This document shows, one piece after another, positions 19,510 through 27,753 of a DNA stretch of 64,000 nt. Positions within the stretch are counted from its first letter, which is position 1. Each line of letters starts with the position of its first letter. A program made the position numbers and the translations under genes. Under the pieces are notes generated by a model. The model had not been told where the DNA came from, did not search any database, and saw nothing but the letters and a program-made list of their open reading frames with translations. This DNA is from an uncultured Muribaculaceae bacterium (GTDB lineage Bacteria > Bacteroidota > Bacteroidia > Bacteroidales > Muribaculaceae), in NCBI GenBank assembly GCA_947629175.1, contig CANRCT010000006.1, positions 24,429 to 88,428 of the forward strand, given 5' to 3'.

Positions 19510-19642
19510 ACACGATTATGGCCGATGCCACGAGTATGAACGCCACGCGCAGTGTGAACCGCTGCGACGTCACTACCACGAAGCAAAGCGCCACCCACAG
19601 CACGATGATACACGTAAGCCTGAATATGTCGGTACCCTTCAT
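19436..19642 (-). CDS. Small two-span membrane protein overlapping the dxs start
   Basis: 68 residues: two hydrophobic helices (about residues 8-25 and 31-50) separated by a short basic turn, then a charged tail YKKYVRGKRQDS. It sits directly behind a -7 box at 19662-19669 and in front of dxs in another frame, overlapping it by about 50-75 nt depending on which dxs start is used. Composition and position suggest a genuine first gene of the unit; the tail could be forced by the overlapping dxs code. I do not recognise a family and no function can be assigned. Confidence 0.6.
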   Translation of the reverse strand: MKGTDIFRLTCIIVLWVALCFVVVTSQRFTLRVAFILVASAIIVFVPLYKKYVRGKRQDSHGDGRRKP

Positions 19643-19661
19643 GATGAATTTAGTTGTATGG

Positions 19662-19669
19662 CAAAGTTA
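19662..19669 (-). promoter_or_regulatory. -7 box for the dxs-trkA-trkH unit
   Basis: Minus strand TAACTTTG, exact -7 consensus, 20 nt before the small membrane ORF. A weak TTCG at the -33 position (near 19688-19691) is one base off TTTG. Confidence 0.55.
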
Positions 19670-19822
19670 GCAAGTATTCTCCGCATACGAAAATTTTTCG
19701 CCCCTTTCTCGCCGCGAAAGGCCTGCCGTGGGGGTTTTATGATGCGTTACATGTTTCCGATGAGGACAGATAATCAAATTGTTAAATATCATTAAACACA
19801 CTAAATTTTTATCTAAAAAACG

Positions 19823-19854
19823 TTTGCTACGTAACGACTTTTTATTTTTCTTTG
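19823..19854 (+). promoter_or_regulatory. Candidate promoter of the plus-strand fimbrillin gene
   Basis: TTTG (19823-19826), about 20-nt spacer, TTTCTTTG (19847-19854). The -7 box differs from TAnnTTTG at the second base. It would give a leader of roughly 130 nt. Confidence 0.35.
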
Positions 19855-19988
19855 CAGTCATAATGACGCCTATAGTCCTGTATGGGTGTCGCAATCTGTC
19901 TCATAAAGGCATAACATGCTTGAAATGAGGCCGATTGAAATGTATACTAACTTAAATATAACCTTCTGTCATTAATCACATAACGGCA

Positions 19989-22900
19989 ATGAATGTAAAA
20001 AGCGGCATATCCCGGTATGTTATTCCGTCATTTTTCGCTGCGGCCATGCTTATGGCGCCTACAGCCTGCGACGATGATCTGGGCCATCAGAACAACAAAG
20101 AAGAACACATAGTTTTCAACCCTGTGCTGACCGACACATGGAGCGGAGCCATGTCGGTCGACGAAAGCTCCCCCACCACCCACTGCACGTCGGTGCGCGA
20201 GCTGTCGGGAGGCGACAGCAAGCTGTATCTGCATACGGTCGTGGCCGAAAATCCGGCGGAGAAAAAGACCATGACTTCGCGAGGCGCTCTGATCAACGAC
20301 AAATCGACTTTCTATAAAAATTTCTCGCTCAGCGGCGTATGCTACACGGGCGAATATGACGAAGCGGAAGTGACTCCTAATTATGCCTTTGACCGGTGTT
20401 ACTCCACCGAGACAGGCCTTAAGGCCGACGACGGCATGCCGTTGCTATGGCCGTCGGGAGGCAAAGTGCGTTTTTTTTGCATTTGCCCCGACGCGTGAAG
20501 ATTTCCATAAAACAACCGGCATAGAGATGCTGATGAGCAGAAAAGATGATAACGGCTCCCCTAAGCTGATATATACCGTGCCAAAGGAGGTGGAGAAGCA
20601 GATTGACCTGATGACCGTCTCTACCGATGTCACGACGATGGCATCAACGGTTGATCTGAAATTCACCCACGCGCTTACCGCCATACAGATAAAGTGCGGC
20701 GACGGGATGCTTGCCTTCACAGTCACCGGAGTCAGCATCTGCAATATCCACGGCACCGGAACTACCGTTATCGGATCAAACGAATGGACCGATCTAAAGG
20801 GGCCTGAAACATATTCTATCAAAAAGGATATAACGCTTTCGGCCAAAGATAACGCGACCGATAACGATAAGCTGCACGTGGATAAAGGCACTCCCATTAC
20901 CGGCACCGACACCGACAACCTGACCTTTCTGCTGCTTCCGCAGACTCTCCCGGACGATGCCGAGATGGTCATAACACTAAAGAATAATGAAAAACCCGAT
21001 GATAAAATCGAACTGAAAGCTTCCTTAAAAGGAGAGAAATGGGAAGCAGGCAAGATTATATCCTACTCTGTTTCACCCAACGATATCAAAGTAAGCCCCA
21101 AGCTTACGCTCGACAAGAAAGGAGCTTCCTCGGCAGATGAAGAAGGTGATATTATGCCATATTCCGGAGTATGGTACGATGTCACCTATACTGCCACGGC
21201 TGAAATCACAAAACCGGGTTCATGGCAAACCGGACTGACAATCCCGAAGGATAAGATAAAATTCCAATATAAGTTCAGCGACGAGAGCGACTGGCAGGAT
21301 TGTCCGAATAGTCCGACGGAAGAGGATAAGGGATTTCTGTCAATAAAACTGCCGGATGGTTCTGTATTTAACACAATACAACAGAAATTCAACCAGACCC
21401 GCGAAGTTGGCTCGAAGGAAAGCCCGGAACCTATAAACAAAGTAAACAAAGGATATGGCGAAACAGCCAACTGCTATTTGGTTGACCAGGCCGGATACTA
21501 CTCGCTTCCACTTGTATACGGCCCTGGAGACGGCAATGGAGCTATAAGTGGCGGACATCCAAACGGCCTTACATATTATCCCAACCACGCCGATCAACAT
21601 ATGAATCCCGATGATCTCAAAAGCAGCGGTAATGATGCTGTATTGGTGTGGCAGGACTCGCCTGATCTGATCGACCCGGCCAGTGTCCATATCGACAATG
21701 GCAATATTGTGTTCCGCATCCGCGAGCAGACACTTGCAGAGGGCAATGCCGTGGTGGCTGTACGCAACTCCGCAAAGACCATACTCTGGAGCTGGCATAT
21801 ATGGGTTACGCCATATAAATCAAATTTTTATAACGGCGTTGTAAGTTTCGAGACCAAAACAGGACACACCTACGGATTTGCTCCATACAATCTCGGATGG
21901 TGCGAGCCTCATGTCGCCCAAGACTCACGCAAGTTTGAGCTACAGGCTCTCATCGACATGTCGGCCTATGGGATAAATGAAAAAAAGACTGTCTCTATAC
22001 CCGGCACGTTTACCCTGATGAAGTTTAAGGCGTCTGACGGAGGCGACAACACATATTATCAGTGGGGCCGCAAGGATCCGATGCTCGGCGGTATATATAA
22101 TGCTGATACGCCAATATATAAGTATCGAAAGCCATCCAATAAGCCTCCAAAACCCGAATGGGATTCAGATGAGTTCACAATGGAGAATAAACAGATCTTC
22201 AACCAGTATAAACATAAACAGGATGGAATTGACTATTCATTCCGCAAAAACCCGGGAGATTTGGTGGATGACAGTCATGAAGCGTCAAGGGGTGTGACTA
22301 TAGGATATGCCATACAGCATCCTTATATGTTTATCACTAATTCGTACGAGAATGCAAATCCACGCGATGAGGAGACGGGTAACCCGGACGCATTCAACTA
22401 CCGCAATCACTGGCACATACCTTATAAAGACCATCCTGAAATAAGCTACCTGAGCGACGGCACCCATATACTGTTCAATGCCTGGAATGCAAAAGCTACT
22501 GCCCCAGGCTTACAGTATTCATCAACCCCAAAAGATGAAGAAAAGGTTCAAAATGCTAAGACTGTCACAAAATCAGTCTATGATCCGTGTCCTCCGGGAT
22601 TCAAGATGCCTCCGATTGATGCTTTGTTTAGTATTAATAATGAAAAAACGGATCTAAGCTACCAAGGCAATAAGTGGACAATGAACATTGGTGGTAAATC
22701 AATTACATTTCCGCTTACAGGTGTACGAAACTATGCTCTGCGACGCACGGAATGGGAGTCAGTCCAGCCGTTGACAGGAGTATATGACGTTAAAAGTTTT
22801 TATATATCATTCTATAAAACTTCCATGCCTGCATTCAAGATGTTGACATTTATGTCATCGGCTACTATCATAAAAAAAGAATCATATAATGCATATCAGG

Positions 22901-23037
22901 TATATATATTCTGCCTTGACAGGAATGACAGATCTTACGAACCAACACCAGATACGCCTAATTATAAGATGTATATTACAGCCTCAAGCAATTCTTATGG
23001 GCTATCTGTGCGGCCTGTGACTTCCGACAGCGAGTGA
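19989..23037 (+). CDS. Fimbrillin-family lipoprotein with FISUMP-like C-terminus, frame broken at a T8 tract
   Basis: As read, a 169-residue ORF (19989-20498) stops early, and the rest continues in another frame to 23037. The frames join at TTTTTTTT, 20471-20478: removing one T gives R-F-F-A-F-A-P and a continuous protein of about 1015 residues (163 + 852). The N-terminus is a lipoprotein signal with lipobox PTAC (C27). Residues about 120-400 look like Mfa-like fimbrillin (VDLKFTHALTAIQIK, FLLLPQTLPDDAEMVITL, GEKWEAGKIISYSVS). The C-terminal half has YGETANCYLVDQAGYYSLPL and VYDPCPPGFKMP, typical of FISUMP domains. Likely a surface fimbrial or adhesin subunit. The break may be phase variation, polymerase slippage-tolerant coding, a decayed gene or an assembly error. 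Confidence 0.8.
20471..20478 (+). repeat. T8 homopolymer at the fimbrillin frame junction
   Basis: Eight T in a row after GTGCG. With seven T the fimbrillin-family gene is in frame; with eight it stops at 20496-20498. Confidence 0.9.
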
Positions 23038-23078
23038 CAAGCGTCAAATAATCATCCGGTGTCATCCGGAATCATCCG

Positions 23079-23126
23079 CCAAGGGTGTGTTTTACGGCCG
23101 TGAAACGCACCCTTGGCGTCGTTTTT
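23079..23126 (+). terminator. Intrinsic terminator of the plus-strand fimbrillin gene
   Basis: Stem CCAAGGGTGTGTTT / AAACGCACCCTTGG (14 bp with one G-T) around a loop containing ACGGCCGT, followed by T5 at 23122-23126. It lies 42 nt after the stop. Confidence 0.8.
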
Positions 23127-23318
23127 ATACCGGCCTGCGCTGACGCATGGCGCGGGTGCGCCCCCGCAGGGGCTTCCCGCGTGTTCACCGCATGCGGATC
23201 AGTCCCCGGCCTCCGCTACGCTCCGAACCGGGGTTAACATATCCCGCTGCCTCCGGCGCTTCCGCTCCAGTCAGCCATCTCCTCCACATCCGCATAGTGT
23301 CAGCACAGGCCCGACTTC

Positions 23319-23709
23319 CGTAGATGAGCCGCATCCGAATCATCAGGCGCTCTTCAAACCCATTCCTTCGGCTCTTCTACGAAGACACTGCCACTCGCCG
23401 AATACTCCCCCCACCAAGGCACTGCTCCGCGTGCCATGGCGGGGCTTACAAAAGTCATGAGGTCTCCGACCTCTCCCGCCACTCCCAAACCCGACACTAC
23501 ACCCGCGCGACCGCCGTCGCATGCACCCCCTCATTGGAGACGCATGGTAGGCAGCACCATGCCGGACACTACCACCGGAGTGGTCGGAGACCACGCGACC
23601 TTTGTTAGCCCCGCCATGGCGGGCGTAGCCACGCCTTGGTGGGGTCAGAGCACGCATACCCTCGGCTTCTTCGTAGATGAGCCGCATCCGCATCATCCCG
23701 GCGCTCTTC
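23319..23709. repeat. Direct repeat pair flanking the inner inverted repeat
   Basis: CGTAGATGAGCCGCATCCG then ATCATC and GCGCTCTTC occurs at 23319-23355 and again at 23672-23709 on the same strand with a few differences. A related GGCTC-TCTACGAAG element also occurs at about 23370-23384. Confidence 0.7.
23409..23644. repeat. Inner inverted repeat of the fimbrial island
   Basis: Left arm 23409-23471 (CCCCACCAAGGC ... CCATGGCGGGGCT ... GGTCTCCGACC) and right arm 23582-23644 (GGTCGGAGACC ... AGCCCCGCCATGG ... GCCTTGGTGGGG) are mirror images with three perfect blocks of 11-13 bp at matching spacing; spacer about 110 nt. Confidence 0.8.
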
Positions 23710-23719
23710 GGACAACACT

Positions 23720-23791
23720 ATCGGAGCCGCAGGCATCCCCGCCATCGGAGCCGCTTGCATCCCTGCCATCGGAGCCGCGGAGCGGGCGGGG
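23720..23791. repeat. 24-bp tandem repeat, about 2.5 copies
   Basis: Units begin ATCGGAGCCGC at 23720, 23744 and 23768. The first two full units (each ending GCC) differ at a few positions; the third diverges after 12 nt. No CRISPR-like spacing. Confidence 0.7.
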
Positions 23792-23960
23792 AAGTGTTAA
23801 CCGGGGTTCGGAGCACAGCGAAGACCCCGGATAGCGATCGCCCCACACACTCGGCCGAGCCCCGGAGGGCGCGGACACAGCCGCCCCGCGCCAGCACAGG
23901 CCCCACTCCTATGCCTTACCACATCGTCAGGCACTTGACGAGATGACCGCACCCGACACG

Positions 23961-24001
23961 AAAAAGCGATATGCCGCACACCATCCGGCGCGGCATATCG
24001 C
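23961..24001 (-). terminator. Intrinsic terminator of the minus-strand fimbrial operon
   Basis: Perfect 12-bp stem GCGATATGCCGC / GCGGCATATCGC, 12-nt loop, followed on the minus strand by TTTTT (23965-23961). It lies about 60 nt after the fimbrillin stop. Confidence 0.85.
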
Positions 24002-24059
24002 ATTTATTGTCGCTATGAAACGCGATCGATGCGCGTTTCACGCGTCACATAGCTCTCTA

Positions 24060-25385
24060 TTACATATTTTTGTTGGACGATGCTTCAGTCCATTTATCCA
24101 CGGTCACCTCGAATTTGATGGGATCATTGAGTACATGATCTCCCTCTTTCTTACCGGACGGGCGATCAATGACTTTATCATCTGTCGGGAAGCCATTGCC
24201 GGGCTTCGGAGGATAGAGGCCTGCACCGCTGCTTTTGCCGCAGAATTCAAGAGTATATGTCACTTTCTTTCCGGGAAGCCAGTCCTTGAGGTCAAGGCTC
24301 ACGCAAGTATATCCATACGTTTGGGGGTCATAAGTATCGGCTTCAGGAAAAAGCTGATGAAAATGGTCAGTGCCATCACTCCAAACCGGCCCCGTTGCTG
24401 TATTGCCGCTACCGCTGTCGCCTCCATGAAGTTTACCGGGATGTTTGGCCTCCACACGGCAGAGCAAAAGGATATACGCGCCTTGAGCGGCTACTCCGTT
24501 CTCATCAAAAGTGATTCCTTTCGTTTCCGGCTGCGGAATAAGCATCAGACTCGTATTGTCGGATCCGCCTATAAGATCTGTAGCTGATGAGGTCAACAAT
24601 TCCGGTTCTGGAAGCACCACTCCATATGATGCGGTTCCATCCTGGCCCGTCCAATTCATATAGCCGGCATCAGCCTGAATCTTGTCACCTTCAGCCTGAG
24701 CAACAGCTTCGCCGCCGGAAACTGTTGGATCCTTGAACGATAAGTTTCCTTTAGCCTTGGCATTGACTATCCACGCTCCTTTTATTCTGACAATCTTATC
24801 GCTGCCCTCCCCAAGTTTCGCCTTGACATTTACCTGCGTAAGGGCATGAAGAAAATTAAGAGGCACCGACCAACCGCTGACGGCCGTTCGCGCTATCTCC
24901 GTATATGCTACAAGAAAATCACGCTGATCCTTGCCTCCCTCCGTCAGACTCTGCCGGGGTGTCAGATCAGAAAACGACTGTTGGTTGACAGTCATATTGG
25001 GTTTTACAATATTCTTATCAAGGCCTCCTTCATCATGATCGCTCGAAGGGCCGTAGGCCCAGAAGCGGATTCTTTCAATCCCTTTAGGCCAATAATAACT
25101 CTTGGGGAGGGAGAATATATTTGAATTAGATTTGTCATCATCTTTTGTGGCTTCGTCACCGTTGATGAACATCTGGTCATATCCGACAGCGTCGGCCCAG
25201 ACGTAGAAGCCTCTCAATTTTGATGCGTCGGTTATCTCCGTGGCGCGGCTCATCTGAGTGGAGAAGGTGATCTCCTGGCCCTGATTGATCTCGACGACGT
25301 CGTCGCTGTCGCAGGCTGTGAACATCATCGCCATGGCAGCCATCGCTGCGGCCGCCGTAGCTGTAAACTTATATCGATCGTTCAT
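24060..25385 (-). CDS. Fimbrillin family lipoprotein
   Basis: 441 residues. Lipoprotein signal peptide with lipobox MFTAC (C25), then the fimbrillin opening QEITFSTQMSRATEITDASKL, in which the arginine after the Thr/Ser-rich stretch is typical of fimbrillin processing sites. The later segment VPLNFLHALTQVNVKAKLG and the C-terminal LDLKDWLPGKKVTYTLEF match Mfa-like/FimA-type fimbrillins. It would be exported, lipidated, cleaved at the cell surface and polymerised into fimbriae, by analogy with Porphyromonas and Bacteroides systems. It is the last gene of the operon 27562-24060, after the DUF5119 protein, and is followed by a strong terminator. Confidence 0.88.
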   Translation of the reverse strand: MNDRYKFTATAAAAMAAMAMMFTACDSDDVVEINQGQEITFSTQMSRATEITDASKLRGFYVWADAVGYDQMFINGDEATKDDDKSNSNIFSLPKSYYWPKGIERIRFWAYGPSSDHDEGGLDKNIVKPNMTVNQQSFSDLTPRQSLTEGGKDQRDFLVAYTEIARTAVSGWSVPLNFLHALTQVNVKAKLGEGSDKIVRIKGAWIVNAKAKGNLSFKDPTVSGGEAVAQAEGDKIQADAGYMNWTGQDGTASYGVVLPEPELLTSSATDLIGGSDNTSLMLIPQPETKGITFDENGVAAQGAYILLLCRVEAKHPGKLHGGDSGSGNTATGPVWSDGTDHFHQLFPEADTYDPQTYGYTCVSLDLKDWLPGKKVTYTLEFCGKSSGAGLYPPKPGNGFPTDDKVIDRPSGKKEGDHVLNDPIKFEVTVDKWTEASSNKNM

Positions 25386-25420
25386 AATATTGATTGGTAT
25401 ATTAGTTTATTTGTTATTAA

Positions 25421-26365
25421 TCAGTTCATCGGCAAATCTTTCTCTATGACCTCTGTCCATCCCGATATGTCGGGCGACATGCCCCCGGAGATATCAGGGA
25501 TCTTCAGGCCGTCGAGCTCTATATACACATGGCGCGGATCGGATGCCTGATGCATCTGCCCGGTGATATCGTAGTGATAGAACACCTTGTTGGAGGTGTA
25601 GATCGAGAAGATGTGGGACTGTTCCTCTGCCGGACAATGGCCGAAAGCGCGGAAACGCGCGCGGACGGTATGCTCATCGACCTTCTCCATACCGACGGGC
25701 ATAGTGGCGGCCGCGCCGCAGTGGTGCTGCCCGGAGAGGCTGTAGGCCGACGACATGCCCGAGATTGCCGCGCTGATGTCGACCCCTTCCGAGAGGTTCT
25801 CCACGTTTTTGATCTCCACCACATATTCGGCCGTAGCCTCCGCGGGCCTGAGCGTCACAGTCTGTCCCTGAATCTTCGGCTTGAGCTCCATCAGCTCATG
25901 CACCCCGGCCCACACCATGCCCGGTGCGGCCGCCACCGGCTGATCGCCGGCCTCGGGCGGACGGGGAGCGTCGTCGCTGTTGCGCCCCATCGGCGCGAGC
26001 AGCGACGAGGCCATGCAGGTGAGCTGATGGTCGTCCCACGTGCTTCCCTGCTCGACTACGGTCTCCATAGTGCCGTTGTGAAACAGCATCATGTATGCGC
26101 CGGCTTCCAGGCGCGCCTTGCCGCCCTCTCTCGACGAGAATTCCAGACGCTTGTAGAGCGAGCCGTCGGGACGGAAGAAATGCACCACCATAGTGACGGG
26201 CTGCGCGTCGGGAGCGTCGCTCCAGTCGAAAGCCACGTCGAGGTCGGTCATATGGGAGTGGTCGTAGCACAGCTCCTTGTGATCACACCCCTGGAGGGCG
26301 GCCGCCACCGGGAGCAACGCTATGGCGGCCATAGCCGCGAAACGGCTGAAAATGCATGATCTCAT
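25421..26365 (-). CDS. DUF5119-type fimbrial accessory lipoprotein
   Basis: 314 residues from the ATG at 26363-26365, which overlaps the stop of the preceding gene (ATGA) and starts a lipoprotein signal ending at lipobox LQGC (C27). A longer ORF upstream is just an extension into the previous gene. The segment around the mature N-terminus (CYDHSHMTDLDVAFDWSDAP) and the later VEIKNVENLSEGVDISAAISGMSSAYSL fit the DUF5119 family found in Bacteroidales fimbrial operons between an OmpA-like protein and fimbrillin. Likely an anchor or minor fimbrial subunit; this role is inferred from family context. Confidence 0.82.
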   Translation of the reverse strand: MRSCIFSRFAAMAAIALLPVAAALQGCDHKELCYDHSHMTDLDVAFDWSDAPDAQPVTMVVHFFRPDGSLYKRLEFSSREGGKARLEAGAYMMLFHNGTMETVVEQGSTWDDHQLTCMASSLLAPMGRNSDDAPRPPEAGDQPVAAAPGMVWAGVHELMELKPKIQGQTVTLRPAEATAEYVVEIKNVENLSEGVDISAAISGMSSAYSLSGQHHCGAAATMPVGMEKVDEHTVRARFRAFGHCPAEEQSHIFSIYTSNKVFYHYDITGQMHQASDPRHVYIELDGLKIPDISGGMSPDISGWTEVIEKDLPMN

Positions 26366-27562
26366 CGCGCGCCTCCTTTCTGCATGCTCTTGCCTCCGAT
26401 TATGTATACGAGGGTGACTCCGGCCTTTGTCGGGCCGAACCAGTGGCGGCGGCTCGTGCGTTGCCACACGTAGCAGTCATCCTCCCTTTGATATTTCTTG
26501 TATTTGCCCCAGAGATATCCCAGCCCGACGGAGAAATCGATGTTGAAATACCGACTGAGCGACACCGAGTAGCCATAGGAGAGTCCGGCGGCATAGCTCC
26601 AGCGATCGCCGAGATAGCCGTGGCGGCCGAGCTTGAAGTCATAGGTCAGCATAGAAAAGTAAGCGCCGGCATGATGCCCTGTCAGAGAGGCATCGCCTGC
26701 AGGCCACCATCTTCGCAATTCTACATTGCCGCCGTAGACGCGCCAGAAACGGCTGCGAGAGCTCTTGCTCCACCAGGCATACATGCCGTCGGCCGCCACC
26801 GACCATCGACTGCCGAAAGCTATCTCCACGCCGAGATCGGGTATCAGAGCGGCATCATAGAGCATATTGGTGGTGAGCGCTACCTTCACCCCCTCGCTGC
26901 ACGGCGCGGGCGTCACAGCAGCAACAGGCGTAGCCTCCGCCACGGCGCCGGTATCGGCCGGAAGCTCATCGGCGGTTTCACGGGTCAGCATATCAGGCTC
27001 GGCGGCCACGACGGGATCAGGCTCGGGAGCGAACGTCACACGGCAGTCGGCATAACGCATGGCCGGGAAGAGATGGCCGAGCATATAGCTCCACGCTCTG
27101 CCTCCGCGCAGTCGCCGCAGAGGGGCCGACGGATCCGCGGCAGGATAGCGGCCGATGATCCTCAGGGCGTCGGCACGCCACTCCGCGTCGCTTTCGCTGA
27201 CCAGACGGGCGAGCATCGGCCAGTCGATACCGGCGGTATCAACCGACACACTGATTACATCGGGAAACATTCGCGCAAGCGACTGCGCGCTTGGCAGCAA
27301 GGGAATTGTTGAACTCACGGCTCCCCTCGGGAGATGCGCTGCCGCTGACGGTGACCTCGGCCACGGCTCTGCCACGGCCAAGCGCCGAACGCAATCGGCG
27401 CAAGACAGCACCGTTGTCGACAACTGCCGAATCGACGATCGCACTCCCCTGCGGGAAATGCAGACGCAACGACAGAGTATCGGCGGCCTCTCGCGAAGCC
27501 CGAAGATCCACCGGCATCATACATGCGCAGCACAATATCAATCCAGTCAATAACGCCTTCAT
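26362..27562 (-). pseudogene. OmpA-like / DUF3575 outer membrane protein, frame broken at GCGCGC
   Basis: Two frames make one family member. The 5' frame starts at 27562 with signal peptide MKALLTGLILCCACM and an OmpA-like segment (LHFPQGSAIVDSAVVD, VTVSGSASPEGSREFNNSLAAKRA) and runs out after 27284. The other frame carries on from QSLARMFPDVISVSVD to a C-terminal DUF3575 beta-barrel (VALTTNMLYDAALIPDLGVE, YFNIDFSVGLGYLWGKYKKY). The junction is at 27283-27292, inside a GCGCGC run: one base too many or two too few. Intact, it would be about 400 residues in the outer membrane and first gene of the fimbrial operon. Could be inactive, phase variable, or an assembly error. Confidence 0.8.
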
Positions 27563-27623
27563 TGAATTAGACAGGCACACTGTGTTAGTTAGTACAGATA
27601 AGTTAAGTCAGTATACAATTTCG

Positions 27624-27631
27624 CAAAATTA
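27624..27631 (-). promoter_or_regulatory. -7 box of the fimbrial operon
   Basis: Minus strand TAATTTTG, exact -7 consensus, about 62 nt before the start at 27562. The place of the -33 element, 20-21 nt upstream, coincides with the edge of the C10 tract. Confidence 0.6.
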
Positions 27632-27652
27632 TAGAAAAAGCTTGTAAAAATA

Positions 27653-27662
27653 CCCCCCCCCC
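27653..27662 (-). repeat. C10/G10 homopolymer in the fimbrial operon promoter region
   Basis: Ten C on the plus strand (ten G on the coding strand), beginning 21 nt upstream of the -7 box. By far the longest homopolymer of G or C in the window. Confidence 0.9.
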
Positions 27663-27711
27663 GAGTTAAATTGTGTTAATTATAGTCCATCCCCGAGGTA
27701 GGGCTGCACCG

Positions 27712-27732
27712 GTGTCGACCCTAAGTCGACAC
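27712..27732. repeat. Short perfect hairpin between merR and fimbrial operon
   Basis: GTGTCGAC and GTCGACAC separated by 5 nt (8-bp stem), 22 nt downstream of the merR stop. It lacks a T tract on either side; it may be a weak terminator or a protein site. Confidence 0.5.
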
Positions 27733-27753
27733 TCCGCGCTGCTATGTCGGGAG

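Larger units (their letters stand above)
19643..19988. other. Intergenic region between dxs unit and fimbrillin gene
   Basis: 346 nt separating divergent genes. It carries the dxs-unit promoter (19662-19669) and a candidate promoter for the fimbrillin gene (19823-19854), and is AT-rich around 19770-19860. The ORF at 19667-19894 has no signs of being coding. Confidence 0.55.
23197..23839. repeat. Outer inverted repeat of the fimbrial island
   Basis: Left arm 23197-23240 and right arm 23795-23839 are diverged reverse complements. The best part pairs CTCCGAACCGGGGTTAACAT (23221-23240) with GTGTTAACCGGGGTTCGGAG (23794-23813), 18 of 20 matching. Flanking GATC and CCGG segments are also mirrored. 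Arms enclose the inner inverted repeat. Confidence 0.7.
23038..24059. other. Non-coding island between convergent fimbrial genes
   Basis: About 1 kb with no credible protein. It starts with an intrinsic terminator for the plus-strand fimbrillin (23079-23126) and ends with one for the minus-strand fimbrillin (23961-24001). Between them the sequence is GC-rich and built from nested inverted repeats, a direct repeat and a short tandem array, listed separately. Several long ORFs cross it on both strands but all are Arg/Pro/His-rich, overlap each other, and follow the repeat symmetry. Confidence 0.7.

Noticed and set aside
19667..19894. 75-residue ORF in the dxs-fimbrillin intergenic region
   Set aside because: No motif, and it reaches across promoter sequences.
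23720..23791. Possible CRISPR array
   Set aside because: The units are directly adjacent without spacers, and no cas genes are present.
23343..23834. ORFs of 117 and 132 residues inside the repeat island
   Set aside because: They overlap on opposite strands, mirror the inverted repeats and are Arg/Pro/His-rich with no start context; treated as non-coding.
23038..24059. Mobile element (IS, MITE or diversity-generating retroelement)
   Set aside because: No transposase or reverse transcriptase, no clean terminal repeats with target duplication; symmetry is nested and diverged.
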